Of a DNA stretch of 64,000 nucleotides, positions 35,826 through 43,739 are shown in pieces. Source of the stretch: Salinisphaera sp. Q1T1-3 (GTDB lineage: Bacteria; Pseudomonadota; Gammaproteobacteria; Nevskiales; Salinisphaeraceae); assembly GCF_003602005.1 (NCBI RefSeq), contig NZ_QZWD01000006.1, positions 1 through 64,000 on the forward strand, in the 5' to 3' direction. Below the pieces are notes generated by a model. The model worked only from the letters and a program-made list of their open reading frames with translations, did not search any database and was not told where the DNA came from. Every line of letters begins with the position of its first letter. Position 1 is the first letter of the stretch. Made by a program: the position numbers and the translations under genes.

Positions 35826-36709
35826 CACGCGCCCTCGCGTTCCATGCGCAGCATGCGGTGGAGATACCAGGCGATGAACACCGCCATGACCACGAACAGC
35901 ACGGCCGCGATGGCCGCGCCGTAGCCGAAGCGATAAGCCTCGATGGACTGTTCGTACATCTGATAGGCCAGCACGTTCGACGAGCCGAACGGCCCGCCGG
36001 AAGTCATCACGGAAATCATGTCGAACGAGCGCAGCGCGCCGATTACGGTGACCGCGATCGCGATGAAATTCACCTGGCGCAGTTGGGGCAGCACCACATG
36101 GCGCAGCATGTGCCAGCCTTTCGCGCCGTCGACACGGGCCGCGGCGATCTGGCTCTCGTCCAGATTGTTCAGCCCGGCCATGAACAGAATCATGCAGAAC
36201 GAGACCTGCGGCCAGAGGGCGGCGATCACCACGGCGACCGTCACCCATTCCGGATTAGACAACAGCGCCGGCGCGGTCGCGCCTATTGCCTTGAAGATAA
36301 GCGCCAGCAGGCCGTTGGTCGGGTCATAGAACCAGGCGAAGACCACGCCCACAGCCACCTGCGACATCACCAGCGGCATGAAGAACAGCGACTTCACCAG
36401 CCGCATGCCGCGGATTTGCTGGTTCACCAGTAGCGCGATCGCCAGCCCCAGCGGCGGGGCTGCCATGAACATCACCAGCCAGATGATGTTGTTCTTGAGT
36501 GAGGTATAGAACTGTGGGTCGTGGAGCAGTTCGACGTAGTTGGACAAACCGGCCCAGGTCATGGGGCCGAAACCGTCCCAGCGGAAGAAGCTGATCGCCA
36601 GGCTCTGGGCCGAGGACGCGACGATCACCCCCCAGAACAGAATCACGCCCGGCGCGAGGAAAATGACCGGCCAGAGCCAGCATCGATGACGTCGCCACAG
36701 GGTCTTCAC
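35825..36709 (-). CDS. Sugar ABC transporter permease, MalF-like
   Basis: A 294-residue inner-membrane permease. The GTG at 36709 is chosen because a perfect GGAGG lies 6 bases ahead of it and the first membrane segment (LWPVIFLAPGVILFWGVI) follows; an upstream in-frame start would add 49 residues with no membrane features and overlap the binding-protein gene. The EAA loop reads IAAARVDGAKGWHMLRHVVLPQLRQV (about 190-215). It pairs with the MalG-like subunit. Confidence 0.92.
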   Translation of the reverse strand: MKTLWRRHRCWLWPVIFLAPGVILFWGVIVASSAQSLAISFFRWDGFGPMTWAGLSNYVELLHDPQFYTSLKNNIIWLVMFMAAPPLGLAIALLVNQQIRGMRLVKSLFFMPLVMSQVAVGVVFAWFYDPTNGLLALIFKAIGATAPALLSNPEWVTVAVVIAALWPQVSFCMILFMAGLNNLDESQIAAARVDGAKGWHMLRHVVLPQLRQVNFIAIAVTVIGALRSFDMISVMTSGGPFGSSNVLAYQMYEQSIEAYRFGYGAAIAAVLFVVMAVFIAWYLHRMLRMEREGA

Positions 36710-36761
36710 GATCGGCCTCCCGGGTGGTTGTCGACGGTAGCCGGACACATCGGTACCCTCC

Positions 36762-38021
36762 TCATGCCGGCGCGTAGACGCGCTTGCGCACGCGATCGAG
36801 CTCGGCTCGGATCGCCTTCTCGCGCTCTGGATACACCCTGAACTCCTGGAAACCATTCAGCCCGGCCCGGGCCATCGCCGGCTCGGTGTCCCGGTCGTAG
36901 TACTGCGACGTGCCCTGGCTGGCCCGCAATAGTTCGGTGGCCGTGCGCATGAGCGGATTGTCTCCCGGCGACATGTCGCTGCGCGGCGGCACGCTGCCGA
37001 TGGGCGCGATGAACTTGGCGAGCACCTCCGGTTGATAGAAATACCCCAGGAACTCCTGTGCCAGTGCCTGATGTCTGGCGCGTGCCGGGATATGGATCGA
37101 GTTCGAGGCGAAATCCTCGAATGGGCCGATCGAGGCGTTGTACATGGGAAACCGGATCAGTCGAAGCTGGTCGACCGCATCGGCCGGCATCGCCCCCTGG
37201 ATGAAATTGGATAGATCCATCATCGCCGCCTTGCCCTGGGCGAGAAACGCGGCCGCCTGCTGCCAGGCATAGGAGGTGCCGTGCTTGAGGAAAAAGCCGT
37301 CGTGGATCATCTCCGCCCAGTGTGCGAAGACCGGGTCGAGCGATGTATCGGAATAGGCCATCTCACCCCGCATGAGGGCCATGTGCTTTTCCAGGCCGTT
37401 AATACGCAGATTCAGGTGATCGAACCAGCCCGCGGCCGGCCATTGTTCCTTGGTTCCCATGGAGACCGGGATCAATCCCGCCTGTCGAGCTGCTGCGCAG
37501 GTGCGATGGAAGTCCTCGAACGTTGCAGGCGGTGACAGGTCGTGACGCGCGAAGACATCGGCGCGGTAATAAAGCCCCCAGAACAACCCACCCAGCGGCA
37601 AGCCGTACTGTCGGCCATTGACCGAGACGGTCTTGAGCAGGGGCCCGAGGGGTTTAGCGAAATTCTGGCGGGCGACCAGCTCGGAGATGTCGGCAAACAG
37701 ACCCAGCTGCACGAACTGACGCATCCGGGCGCCGGAGAACCAGAAGCAGATATCCGGCGGGTCGGCGACCAGATAGTTGCGAATCGCGGTCTTGTTGGCC
37801 TCGTGGGCGATGTTGTTCAACGTTACCCGGACGCCGACGCGACGGCCGAAATCGGCGACGATCTCCCGAAACACGGCATACTGGCCGGTATTCAGGTCGC
37901 TGGTGATGACCAGCTCGCGTTGTGTGGCGATCGCCGGCGCGCCGAACCCGGACAGGGCAAGCCCACAACCGAGGCCCTGAATCACCCGGCGACGCGTCAT
38001 GCCACGATGACATTCCGTCAT
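36762..38021 (-). CDS. Sugar ABC transporter substrate-binding protein with Tat-type signal
   Basis: A 419-residue periplasmic binding protein, family-1 type. The N-terminus has MTRRRVIQGLGCGLALSGFG, a twin-arginine-like signal that is uncommon for sugar-binding proteins and suggests folding before export. The mature part opens RELVITSDLNTGQYAVFREIV and contains DPPDICFWFSGARMRQFV. ATG 38021 follows GGAGGAG; the signal peptide proper may begin at the next Met seven codons on. First gene of the galactoside operon; its ribosome site abuts the palindrome at 38037-38070, so the divergent ROK regulator probably represses it. Confidence 0.9.
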   Translation of the reverse strand: MTECHRGMTRRRVIQGLGCGLALSGFGAPAIATQRELVITSDLNTGQYAVFREIVADFGRRVGVRVTLNNIAHEANKTAIRNYLVADPPDICFWFSGARMRQFVQLGLFADISELVARQNFAKPLGPLLKTVSVNGRQYGLPLGGLFWGLYYRADVFARHDLSPPATFEDFHRTCAAARQAGLIPVSMGTKEQWPAAGWFDHLNLRINGLEKHMALMRGEMAYSDTSLDPVFAHWAEMIHDGFFLKHGTSYAWQQAAAFLAQGKAAMMDLSNFIQGAMPADAVDQLRLIRFPMYNASIGPFEDFASNSIHIPARARHQALAQEFLGYFYQPEVLAKFIAPIGSVPPRSDMSPGDNPLMRTATELLRASQGTSQYYDRDTEPAMARAGLNGFQEFRVYPEREKAIRAELDRVRKRVYAPA

Positions 38022-38036
38022 GACTGCGTTCTCCTC

Positions 38037-38070
38037 CATGTCCGATCTGATGTTTCTTATGTCGGACATG
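38037..38070. promoter_or_regulatory. Palindromic operator between the binding-protein gene and the ROK regulator
   Basis: CATGTCCGA (38037-38045) and TCGGACATG (38062-38070) are exact inverted copies around a 16-base centre. The left arm touches the ribosome site of the binding-protein gene and the right arm ends 17 bases before the regulator start. This is the expected place for a ROK repressor operator controlling both directions. Confidence 0.65.
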
Positions 38071-38086
38071 AGTAAGCTAGCGAGCT

Positions 38087-39286
38087 TTGAATGGCGGCGT
38101 CAAAATTATTTCAACAGATGAATTAATTGTGGAAATTTCCGAAATCACCGGCCGGAAAAGCGATAAGGAAGAGAAGAAACGTTTCATTGTCAATTGCTTG
38201 CGTAAGAGCGGTCAGCTCAGCCGTCGCGAAATCGCGACCCGCTCCGGCCTGAGCCCGGCGACGGTTTCGGCACTGGTTACCGAGCTGCTTGACGAGGCGT
38301 TGGTCGTCGAGGAAGACGCCGTGAAAAGCCCGGGCGGCCGACGTCCGACGCCGATTCGCATCAATTACGAAGATGGCCTGGCGATCGGCATCAAACTCAA
38401 CTTTAGTCGCATCGAAGGCGTGCTCACCGATATGTCCACCGGAATTGCCGATCGGTGTGAGTGCCAACTCATTGATCGTGAAGTCGAAACCGTTCTCGAC
38501 GCCGTCGAATGGGTGGTCCGGGCGCTGATGCGTACATCGGCAGCCGCCGCGCGGCCAGTCCACGGTATCGGTGTCGCGATTCCCGGTGCGATCGACACGA
38601 TCAACGGAATCTGCCGAGTGAGTCATCGGCTCGGCTGGCGAGACGTGGCCTTCGCCGAGCGACTTCGCGCGCGACTCGACGTGCCCGTCCACATCGATGA
38701 CGACAGCCATGCGTTCGCGCTGGCGCAGTCGCTGTTTGGCCTGGGATTGACACGGCGCTCGTTCGCGACCCTGGCGATCGGCGACGGCATCAGTGTCGGC
38801 ATGGTGCTCGCGGGGAAGGTGCATCGCGGCGAGACCGGGGCCGCCGGCAAGCTCGGCCACGTGCGCCACGCCGTCGATGGGCGGCGCTGCGAATGCGGAC
38901 GTGTCGGTTGTCTGCAGGCGATGCATGCGGTCGGCGGGATGCTGGCGCAGTGGCGCGGCACTGCCGATCGCCGCACTTTCGCCTCCGACTTCGCTGGCCT
39001 GGTCTCGGCGGCCCAGGCCGGCCATGCCAGCGCGCTCGCGATCGCCCGTTCAGCCGGTGAAGCGATCGGGCAACATCTCGCCACCTTCGTCAACGTTGCC
39101 GATCTGCGGGCTATCGTGCTCGGCGGCGAAGCGGTCGCGCTGGGCGATGCGTTGATCGAGCCGCTCGGCGACCAGCTCGGCGCCCTGGTGTTCGGTGCGC
39201 CCGTCGTGCTGACGATCGACGAACACAGCGATTTTTGGAGCCGCGGCGCTGCCGCGTTGGTCACACAGATACAGTTTGATTTCTAG
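38087..39286 (+). CDS. ROK family transcriptional regulator (NagC/XylR type)
   Basis: A 399-residue sugar-responsive repressor. The N-terminal winged helix-turn-helix is LSRREIATRSGLSPATVSALVTELL (about 44-68). The C-terminal ROK kinase-like domain has the DGISVGMVLAGKVHRGETGAAGKLGH segment and the zinc motif CECGRVGCLQ. The start is uncertain: the only upstream option is TTG at 38087 without a clear ribosome site, and GTG at 38129 is an alternative. It is divergent from the galactoside operon with a shared palindrome. Its stop TAG is part of a CTAG that opens a repeat element. Confidence 0.88.
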   Translation: MNGGVKIISTDELIVEISEITGRKSDKEEKKRFIVNCLRKSGQLSRREIATRSGLSPATVSALVTELLDEALVVEEDAVKSPGGRRPTPIRINYEDGLAIGIKLNFSRIEGVLTDMSTGIADRCECQLIDREVETVLDAVEWVVRALMRTSAAAARPVHGIGVAIPGAIDTINGICRVSHRLGWRDVAFAERLRARLDVPVHIDDDSHAFALAQSLFGLGLTRRSFATLAIGDGISVGMVLAGKVHRGETGAAGKLGHVRHAVDGRRCECGRVGCLQAMHAVGGMLAQWRGTADRRTFASDFAGLVSAAQAGHASALAIARSAGEAIGQHLATFVNVADLRAIVLGGEAVALGDALIEPLGDQLGALVFGAPVVLTIDEHSDFWSRGAAALVTQIQFDF

Positions 39287-39425
39287 GGCCTGCCCCTGGC
39301 GGTATACGTCGTCGGTCCGGCATCAGGGCAGACGAATTCGTCTGCTGCTTTCAGCGCCATTGAAAAATAGAAGTCGACCCGGTCTATCTTTTATTTTTCA
39401 ATGGCGTAGAAAGATTTCGCCGTAG
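39283..39425. repeat. CTAG-bordered structured element, divergent copy C
   Basis: Begins CTAG-GGCCTGCCCCTGG at the regulator's stop codon. It contains a perfect 18-bp palindrome GCAGACGAATTCGTCTGC, then CGCCATTGAAAAATA pairing with TATTTTTCAATGGCG. The order of parts mirrors elements D1 and D2 (TCCGGCA, palindrome, CGCCAT...ATGGC stem) although the primary sequence is well diverged. It lies between convergent genes and could terminate transcription from both sides. Confidence 0.6.
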
Positions 39426-39439
39426 CCCGCAGGCGCGTG

Positions 39440-41095
39440 TCAGTTCGCAAAATCACTATCTTCGCGCTCGGTGCATAGGTTGCCCGTCAGCCAGGTACAG
39501 GTGTCTGTGATCGCTTGACGTGCCAGTCTCGAAATCGCCATGGCTTCAAGAAAACTGTGCATGGCGCCGGGGTAGATATGGCAGGTTGTGTTGACGCCGG
39601 CCGATTTCAATCGCTGGCGCATCTCAAGATTCTCCGGTGCCAGCAGATCACGCTCGGCGACGATGAACAGGGTGGGCGGCAGATCGGCGACATCGGCATG
39701 GATCGGCGCCAGCAGCGGATCGGTGTTGTCCGTCGCATCACCTCGATAAAGAGCTGAGAATTCATCCATTTCGGCGGCGGTAAGCATGTCCTTTTCGCGG
39801 CCGACGGCGTCACGTGTTTCCGCGTCCACGGGGGCGCCGAAGGCGCCGTAGTTGAGTACGAGAGCTGCGATGTGGCGCTTGCCGCCCCGGTCACGCTCGT
39901 GCAGGGCGGCTGCCAACGATAGATTGCCGCCGGCTGAATCGCCGCCGAGGGCGATGCGCGTGGCATCCACGCCAAGGCTTTCGGCGTGCGCGGCGATCCA
40001 TTCGACGGCTGCACACACCTGCTCGAGTGCGGCGGGATACGGGTGCTCGGGGGCCAGCGCATAGTCCACACCGATCACGGTGATGCCGGCACCGGCGGCG
40101 TACTCGCGCATCAGCCGGTCATGCGTGTCCAGGCTGAACAAGGCCCAGCCGCCGCCGTGGAGATAGACCAGCGCCGGTTTGATCGTGCCCGGCTCCGGGT
40201 CGTAAATGCGGAGGCGAATATCGCCCCAGGGATGCACGATTGTGCGCTCGAGACGCTGGGCGATGGTTGGCCCACCGAGCGTCCAGCGTCGCCGTACCTG
40301 CTCGGCGACGATGCGCCGGCCTGGCCAGTCGAGTTCGCGCCCGGCCGACAGACGATGGCTATCGGCCTTGATTGCCTGCACGAAATAATCGAGCGCCGGC
40401 TCCAGTTCCGAATCGACGACTTCATGGGCCGCGGCGCTCGAGGCGCCCGGCCCGGTCGATTCCGGTTGTCGGCCGGTATGGGCACCGAAACGCAGGATCC
40501 AGTCTCGTACGGCTTTTCGATAGGGCCGGTCCAGGGCAGCAAGAATATCGGCGAATTCTGTATCGCTTTCGTCCTGGCTGACCTTGAATGTGCTACGAAT
40601 ATCTTCGATCGGCGCTCGAAAAGCGACGACACCCCGGGCCAGGCCTTCGTAGCGCCCGCCCATTTCCTCGATGGCCCAGCGGTTCGGACGATCACTTTCC
40701 ATATCGTCGATCAGATCCTTGAGCCGTTTGCCGATGGTCTCGGCATCATGCTCGAGCTCGACCCGAACGGTGAACATGGCGCAGGTGAAATTCCAGGTCG
40801 GGGCCTGCGTACGATCACGAAACCAGGAGGGGGAGATATAGCTCTGGGGGCCCATCACCAGAATATGTGCCTGTGGGGCGTCCGCCAGTTGCGTGACCTG
40901 TGGGTTGGCACGCGCGAAATGGCCGACTACGGCGATAGGTCGCCCGGCGTTGTCGCACTCGATCTGTATTGGGAGCGGCGTGGCGTACGTCGCATCCGCT
41001 GCGCTCACGATCCAGGCCAACGGCGTCTGGGCGACGAGCTGGCGTATATCTGCATCCGTATGGGCACGGAAGATATTCTTTCTACCGATAGTCAT
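39440..41095 (-). CDS. Fusion protein: PaiB-like FMN-binding domain plus hormone-sensitive-lipase-type esterase
   Basis: A single 551-residue frame joins two families normally found as separate proteins. Residues 1-190 match PaiB (an FMN-binding split-barrel 'negative transcriptional regulator' of about 207 residues), with SYISPSWF (85-92) and APTWNFTCAMF (98-108). Residues about 230-545 form an alpha/beta esterase of the HSL/Aes type: HGGGW (313-317), GDSAGG with Ser387, Asp483 in ERDLL and His513 in AMHSF, all catalytic residues present. An Ala/Ser/Gly-rich linker (205-225) separates them. ATG 41095 follows AAGG at good spacing; GTG 41113 is an alternative. Function of the combination is unknown. 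Confidence 0.88.
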   Translation of the reverse strand: MTIGRKNIFRAHTDADIRQLVAQTPLAWIVSAADATYATPLPIQIECDNAGRPIAVVGHFARANPQVTQLADAPQAHILVMGPQSYISPSWFRDRTQAPTWNFTCAMFTVRVELEHDAETIGKRLKDLIDDMESDRPNRWAIEEMGGRYEGLARGVVAFRAPIEDIRSTFKVSQDESDTEFADILAALDRPYRKAVRDWILRFGAHTGRQPESTGPGASSAAAHEVVDSELEPALDYFVQAIKADSHRLSAGRELDWPGRRIVAEQVRRRWTLGGPTIAQRLERTIVHPWGDIRLRIYDPEPGTIKPALVYLHGGGWALFSLDTHDRLMREYAAGAGITVIGVDYALAPEHPYPAALEQVCAAVEWIAAHAESLGVDATRIALGGDSAGGNLSLAAALHERDRGGKRHIAALVLNYGAFGAPVDAETRDAVGREKDMLTAAEMDEFSALYRGDATDNTDPLLAPIHADVADLPPTLFIVAERDLLAPENLEMRQRLKSAGVNTTCHIYPGAMHSFLEAMAISRLARQAITDTCTWLTGNLCTEREDSDFAN

Positions 41096-41303
41096 GACAG
41101 CCTTGAAATACACGCCGGGCGGCGTCGCCGGCCCGGCACGAAAGAGGACAAACAGGGGGTGTGATGAAACGACGGCGCCCGTGCGCGTTCGCTGCTGCGT
41201 CTGTCTGTGAAAGCTTTAGATCCGGTGCCACGATGTCCGAATTGGCATCGGTTGGGCGTTGGACAAGCGGCAAACCGTTGTCCACGCGCCGCCTGTGGCC
41301 GGA

Positions 41304-43304
41304 TCAATGACCTGTCGCATCGTCGTCGTCGAGATAACGATTCAACCAGTCCAGAACACGTTGCTGGATATCGGCGCGATATGACGCGCCGACGCTGTGC
41401 CCGAACCAGTGCGGGGCCTTGGGATAGCCGATGAGTGCGCTGGGCTGGTCGGTATCGTGGGCGAGGGCACGATGCAACATCCGGCCCTGAAAGAAGGGCA
41501 CGCGGGTATCGGCTTCGCCGTGCAGGATCAGCACTGGCATGTGCACATCATTGACGAAGTTGATCGGCGAACGGGCCGCGTACTCGGCGTGATGGCGGCT
41601 CGGATCGCCGAAGTACGGCCCCATGAAGGACAGGCCCACGTCGGAGGAAAGCGCCATGGATTGCAGATCCGAAATGCCGGCGCCGACGATCGCGGCCTTG
41701 AACGGGTCGTCCTGCGTGGCCGCCCACGCAGACATGAAGCCGCCATAGCTCCAGCCACCGATCGCGACACGGTCGATATCGATGACGCCGCGCTCGGCGA
41801 GCGCATGAACGCCGGTCAGGATGTCCTGAAAATCCGCGCCGCCCCAGTCGTGCCGGTTGGCCAGTGCAAAAGCGGGACTGCGCCCGGCCGAGCCCCGCGG
41901 GTTGGGCAGGAGCACGGCATAGCCGTGCGAGGCGAGCACCTGGCCCCAGTTCACCCAGGAACCCTGCCAACCGTCGTACCACGACTCATACGGCCCGCCG
42001 TGTATCTCGACCAGTGTCTTGTAGGGCCCCGAGGTGCCGTCGGCGGGCGTCACGAGCATCCCGTGGATCGTGTATTGCCCGTCGCGGCTCTGCCAGTGCA
42101 CGCGTCGTACGTTGGCCGTGCGCCAGTTCGCGACTTCGGAATTGACGTGTGTCAGCCGATGCGGGCTGTCCTCCCGGGGTTTGAACCAGACCTGCGCCGG
42201 CTCGACGCGCGTCGAGGCGACATAGGCCAGCCCGCCGTTGTCGGTCCGGCTGAAATCGAAAGGATCTCCCTTGAAGGCCAGGCCTTCGCGTACGCGCCCG
42301 GTGCTGGCATCAACCTGGGCAAACTGCGGCGTCATGTTCGAAAACGCGAGCGCGGTCAATGTCTGGCCGTCCTGGTTCCAGCGCACGCTACGGAGATTGC
42401 CCGGCCAGTTCGCGCCGAGCACGGTGTTATTGTTCTTGTCGAGATCATGGACGGCAACGACCGCGGTAATCCCGTCGGCCTGGAAATAGCCATAGACCAC
42501 TTGGCGCCCGTCCGGGGAGAATGACGGATGCACGGCGGTGGCATGATGCGGTAGCGGGGTCCATGGTCCGCTATCGAGCGCAAGCACGGCGACATGCGAT
42601 GTGTACCAGTACGCCTGCGGTGTGTTGGTGTCGGCGTATCGGACCAGCAGGCGCTTGCCTTCCGGCCCCCAGGCGACATCGAAGACAAAGCGACCGTCGT
42701 CGCCGGCCACGCGATGTGCTTTGCCGTCATGGGCATCAACCATATAGAGCACATCGTGGCCGTCCGGCGCATCCGCCGGAGCGGGCTTGTCGGTCGCGTC
42801 GGGATTGTCCGCGGCGAGATGCACGATGGCCGCGATCCGGTTGCCGTCGGGTGACCAGCGAAAATCGGTGACACTGCCGGCGAGAGCGGTCAGCCGTTGC
42901 GGCGGCGCCGATAACGGCGCTGCGATCCAGATTTGTTGATCACCCGATTTCGCCGATGTCTTGTCGTCATCCGAACGGCTGCCGGCGCGCAGAAAGGCCA
43001 GTCGGTCGCTGCCTGGCGACCAGCGAGGGTTGTTGTCGCCGTCACGTGAATGTGCGAGCGGCCGCGGCTGTGGGTTGGGTCCTGTGACGGTCTGCCAGAG
43101 ACGGGCCGGGCCGGGTTTGGCGCTACCGGCCACAGGTCGGCGTAGCGTATAGACGACGGTCTGCCCATCGGGGGCGATCCGCGGTGTGTCGACATGGTCG
43201 AGGGTGGCAATGTCCTCCGGCGTGATCGGATGTTTTTCGGCCGCCGAGGCCAGGAGCGGGTGAACGCTCCATAGAAGAAGAAACAGCGATAGACAAAGAC
43301 GCAT
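41304..43304 (-). CDS. S9 family prolyl oligopeptidase-like peptidase (secreted)
   Basis: A 666-residue serine peptidase. A signal peptide (MRLCLSLFLLLWSVHPLLASA) places it in the periplasm. An N-terminal beta-propeller with repeated WSPDG/FSPDG-type turns (about 60-400) precedes the alpha/beta-hydrolase domain with GGWSYGGFMSAW (Ser519), typical of the dipeptidyl/acylaminoacyl peptidase branch. Asp and His of the triad are likely in LHGEADTRVPF and KAPHWFG. ATG 43304 follows AGGAG; longer frames upstream look spurious. It probably degrades short peptides imported across the outer membrane. Confidence 0.92.
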   Translation of the reverse strand: MRLCLSLFLLLWSVHPLLASAAEKHPITPEDIATLDHVDTPRIAPDGQTVVYTLRRPVAGSAKPGPARLWQTVTGPNPQPRPLAHSRDGDNNPRWSPGSDRLAFLRAGSRSDDDKTSAKSGDQQIWIAAPLSAPPQRLTALAGSVTDFRWSPDGNRIAAIVHLAADNPDATDKPAPADAPDGHDVLYMVDAHDGKAHRVAGDDGRFVFDVAWGPEGKRLLVRYADTNTPQAYWYTSHVAVLALDSGPWTPLPHHATAVHPSFSPDGRQVVYGYFQADGITAVVAVHDLDKNNNTVLGANWPGNLRSVRWNQDGQTLTALAFSNMTPQFAQVDASTGRVREGLAFKGDPFDFSRTDNGGLAYVASTRVEPAQVWFKPREDSPHRLTHVNSEVANWRTANVRRVHWQSRDGQYTIHGMLVTPADGTSGPYKTLVEIHGGPYESWYDGWQGSWVNWGQVLASHGYAVLLPNPRGSAGRSPAFALANRHDWGGADFQDILTGVHALAERGVIDIDRVAIGGWSYGGFMSAWAATQDDPFKAAIVGAGISDLQSMALSSDVGLSFMGPYFGDPSRHHAEYAARSPINFVNDVHMPVLILHGEADTRVPFFQGRMLHRALAHDTDQPSALIGYPKAPHWFGHSVGASYRADIQQRVLDWLNRYLDDDDATGH

Positions 43305-43577
43305 GAGCCGGCATCTCCTGCAGACCGTCTGACCCGCGCATCGAGTCGCGAGCCACGGTCTGAATGATCGTTTGATCCGGATCCCGGACCGCCGCATCTG
43401 CAGCGATCCGGTCACCGGTCGTCCACGGGGCACCAAGACAGCCGAATACGGGCGCGGCCTACAGCGCCCGCAAGGCAAAGACGGACCCGCTCCGGCCTCG
43501 TCCCGGGTGGATTGTCGAAAGCGCCTCATATCGACGGGGCTGGGCGTGGCAGGGCACCACATCGCAAGGCGCGATTT
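43305..43577. other. Promoter region of the S9 peptidase and undefined sequence
   Basis: Upstream region of the minus-strand peptidase gene. Only the AGGAG ribosome site at its left edge is recognisable. No gene is supported. The far end of element A3 probably lies somewhere in this stretch, but I could not identify a matching CTAG border. Confidence 0.35.
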
Positions 43578-43739
43578 GCGGCCCAACCCAAAGGGACAAG
43601 TGCCCCAAAATCAAAAACACGATGGCAATCCAGCGTTCCAGCCCGCTGGCGCAGAATGACTGCGCGGCGCGTGTGACGCCTCGTCTTACCGCAAGACAGC
43701 ACTTGACGCGGACTCGAACGAATCATCAACAGGCCCTAG
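43578..43739. repeat. CTAG-bordered MITE-like element, copy A3
   Basis: Read on the minus strand it begins CTAG-GGCCTGTTGATGATTCG, nearly the same end as copies A1 and A2. It shares GATGGCAATCCAGCGTT with A1 (GATGACAATCCAGCGTT at 31515) and CCCTTTGGGTTGGGCCGC with A2. The CTAG at 43736-43739 includes the stop codon of the TonB receptor gene. The distal end is unresolved. Confidence 0.65.
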
